Source: Neorhizobium galegae bv. orientalis str. HAMBI 540 (GTDB lineage: Bacteria; Pseudomonadota; Alphaproteobacteria; Rhizobiales; Rhizobiaceae). Taken from it: a DNA stretch of 64,000 bases. Shown here one piece after another: positions 63,562-64,000 of this stretch; within the stretch, counting starts at the first letter, position 1, and each line of letters opens with the position of its first letter. Below the pieces are notes generated by a model. The model made no database searches. It had not been told where the DNA came from and was given only the letters and a program-made list of their open reading frames with translations. The DNA lies in the NCBI RefSeq assembly GCF_000731315.1, contig NZ_HG938353.1, positions 2,976,001 through 3,040,000 of the forward strand, read 5' to 3'. Made by a program: the position numbers and the translations under genes.

Positions 63562-64000
63562 ATGCGCTATTTTCGTTTCAATACCCTGATTCTCGCCGCG
63601 AGCCTTGCCGCTTCGTCCGCTCTCGCCCAGACCGCGACACCCAAGCCGCCCGCAGCCCCACCTGCTGCGGCGCCAGTCATTCCGGCCGTCGCCCAGAAAC
63701 CGGGCCGGCCCGTGGATGCTTTGTTCGATGCCCTGAAGCGCGAACGCAATCCGGAAAAGGCACGCGGTATCGCCAGCCAGATCATCGCCGACTTGAACGA
63801 TTCGGGCAGCGCCACCGTTAACCTGCTGATGCAGTGGTCTGCGACCGCCATCAAGGAAAAGCGCAATGCCGCGGCACTCGATTTCCTCGATCAGGTGACG
63901 GTCCTCGATCCCGCCTTCGCCGAGGGCTGGAACCGCCGCGCCACGCTGCATTACACGATGGGCGACGCCCGCAAATCCATGGCCGACATCGCCGAAGTGC
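63562..64000 (+). CDS. Secreted TPR-like protein (C-terminus outside the window)
   Basis: At least 146 residues, open to the right edge. Signal peptide ending A-L-A near residue 22, an Ala/Pro linker (P-K-P-P-A-A-P-P-A-A-A-P) and then helices of the tetratricopeptide kind (A-G/A-L-D-F-L-D-Q-V-T-V-L-D-P-A-F-A-E-G-W-N-R-R-A). Periplasmic protein-interaction role likely; no ribosome site stronger than the position allows, but codon use is typical. Name cannot be given from this part. Confidence 0.8.
   Translation, partial: MRYFRFNTLILAASLAASSALAQTATPKPPAAPPAAAPVIPAVAQKPGRPVDALFDALKRERNPEKARGIASQIIADLNDSGSATVNLLMQWSATAIKEKRNAAALDFLDQVTVLDPAFAEGWNRRATLHYTMGDARKSMADIAEV

Overview
The window looks like a stretch of the main chromosome of a member of the Rhizobiaceae (Rhizobium/Neorhizobium/Agrobacterium group). 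The evidence is gene content and order: ybgC-tolQRAB-pal, ruvCAB with yebC nearby, the tkt...gap...pgk-fda glycolytic set, zapA followed by 6S RNA, rcdA with CtrA-type promoter boxes, sulfolipid genes sqdBDC, HWE/HisKA_2 signalling, and uniformly GC-rich, Rhizobium-like codon use. I cannot name the species from sequence alone. About 67 genes are annotated. No tRNA, rRNA, CRISPR array or intact insertion sequence was seen.

Layout. 1-5.6 kb: envelope operon ybgC, tolQ, tolR, tolA, tolB, pal (minus strand; pal runs off the left edge), with an LprI-like gene inserted on the opposite strand. 5.7-8.7 kb: sqdB-sqdD-sqdC for the sulfolipid SQDG. 8.7-9.2 kb: a two-gene minus-strand cassette with a possible Shine-Dalgarno-masking hairpin. 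9.3-14.4 kb: one minus-strand operon, ruvC-[vapB2C2]-ruvA-[vapB1C1]-ruvB-phosphoesterase-nudix, in which two unrelated type II toxin-antitoxin pairs sit between the ruv genes. 14.5-22.2 kb: a sensorless chemoreceptor-like protein, a flavin monooxygenase-like enzyme, a Pit phosphate transporter, yebC, and small metabolic enzymes. 22.2-27.7 kb: a DEAD-box helicase, an apparently frameshifted nucleotidyltransferase-like gene, ymdB, 5-FCL and a CorC/HlyC protein. 27.9-32.9 kb: a three-gene two-component cassette and a diguanylate cyclase. 33.2-34.2 kb: 6S RNA, zapA and a DUF4164 gene.

34.5-44.6 kb: central carbon genes tkt, gap, pgk and fda, interrupted between gap and pgk by a lower-GC PD-(D/E)xK nuclease-like gene, 850 bp of non-coding sequence with repeats, and a K+/H+ antiporter. 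44.7-49.9 kb: a PhzF enzyme and a 55-residue membrane protein converging on a 277-bp element with 35-bp terminal inverted repeats, then MFS, DUF1192, a candidate CtrA-driven sRNA, rcdA and a P-loop protein. 49.9-56.9 kb: rpmE, an ABC exporter, a glycoamylase, a MotA/MotB-like proton-channel pair and suhB. 57-64 kb: small membrane proteins, a Sel1-repeat protein, thiE-like, a TSUP exporter, ArsR, two DUF465 proteins, purEK, rpmJ (type B) and the start of a TPR-like protein.

Most of the window is housekeeping. The parts most worth a second look are the double VapBC insertion inside ruvCAB, the orphan nuclease-like gene between gap and pgk, the structured terminal-repeat element that supplies the stop codons of both neighbours, the A-AAA-AAG slippery frameshift gene, and the CtrA-box/sRNA/rcdA region.
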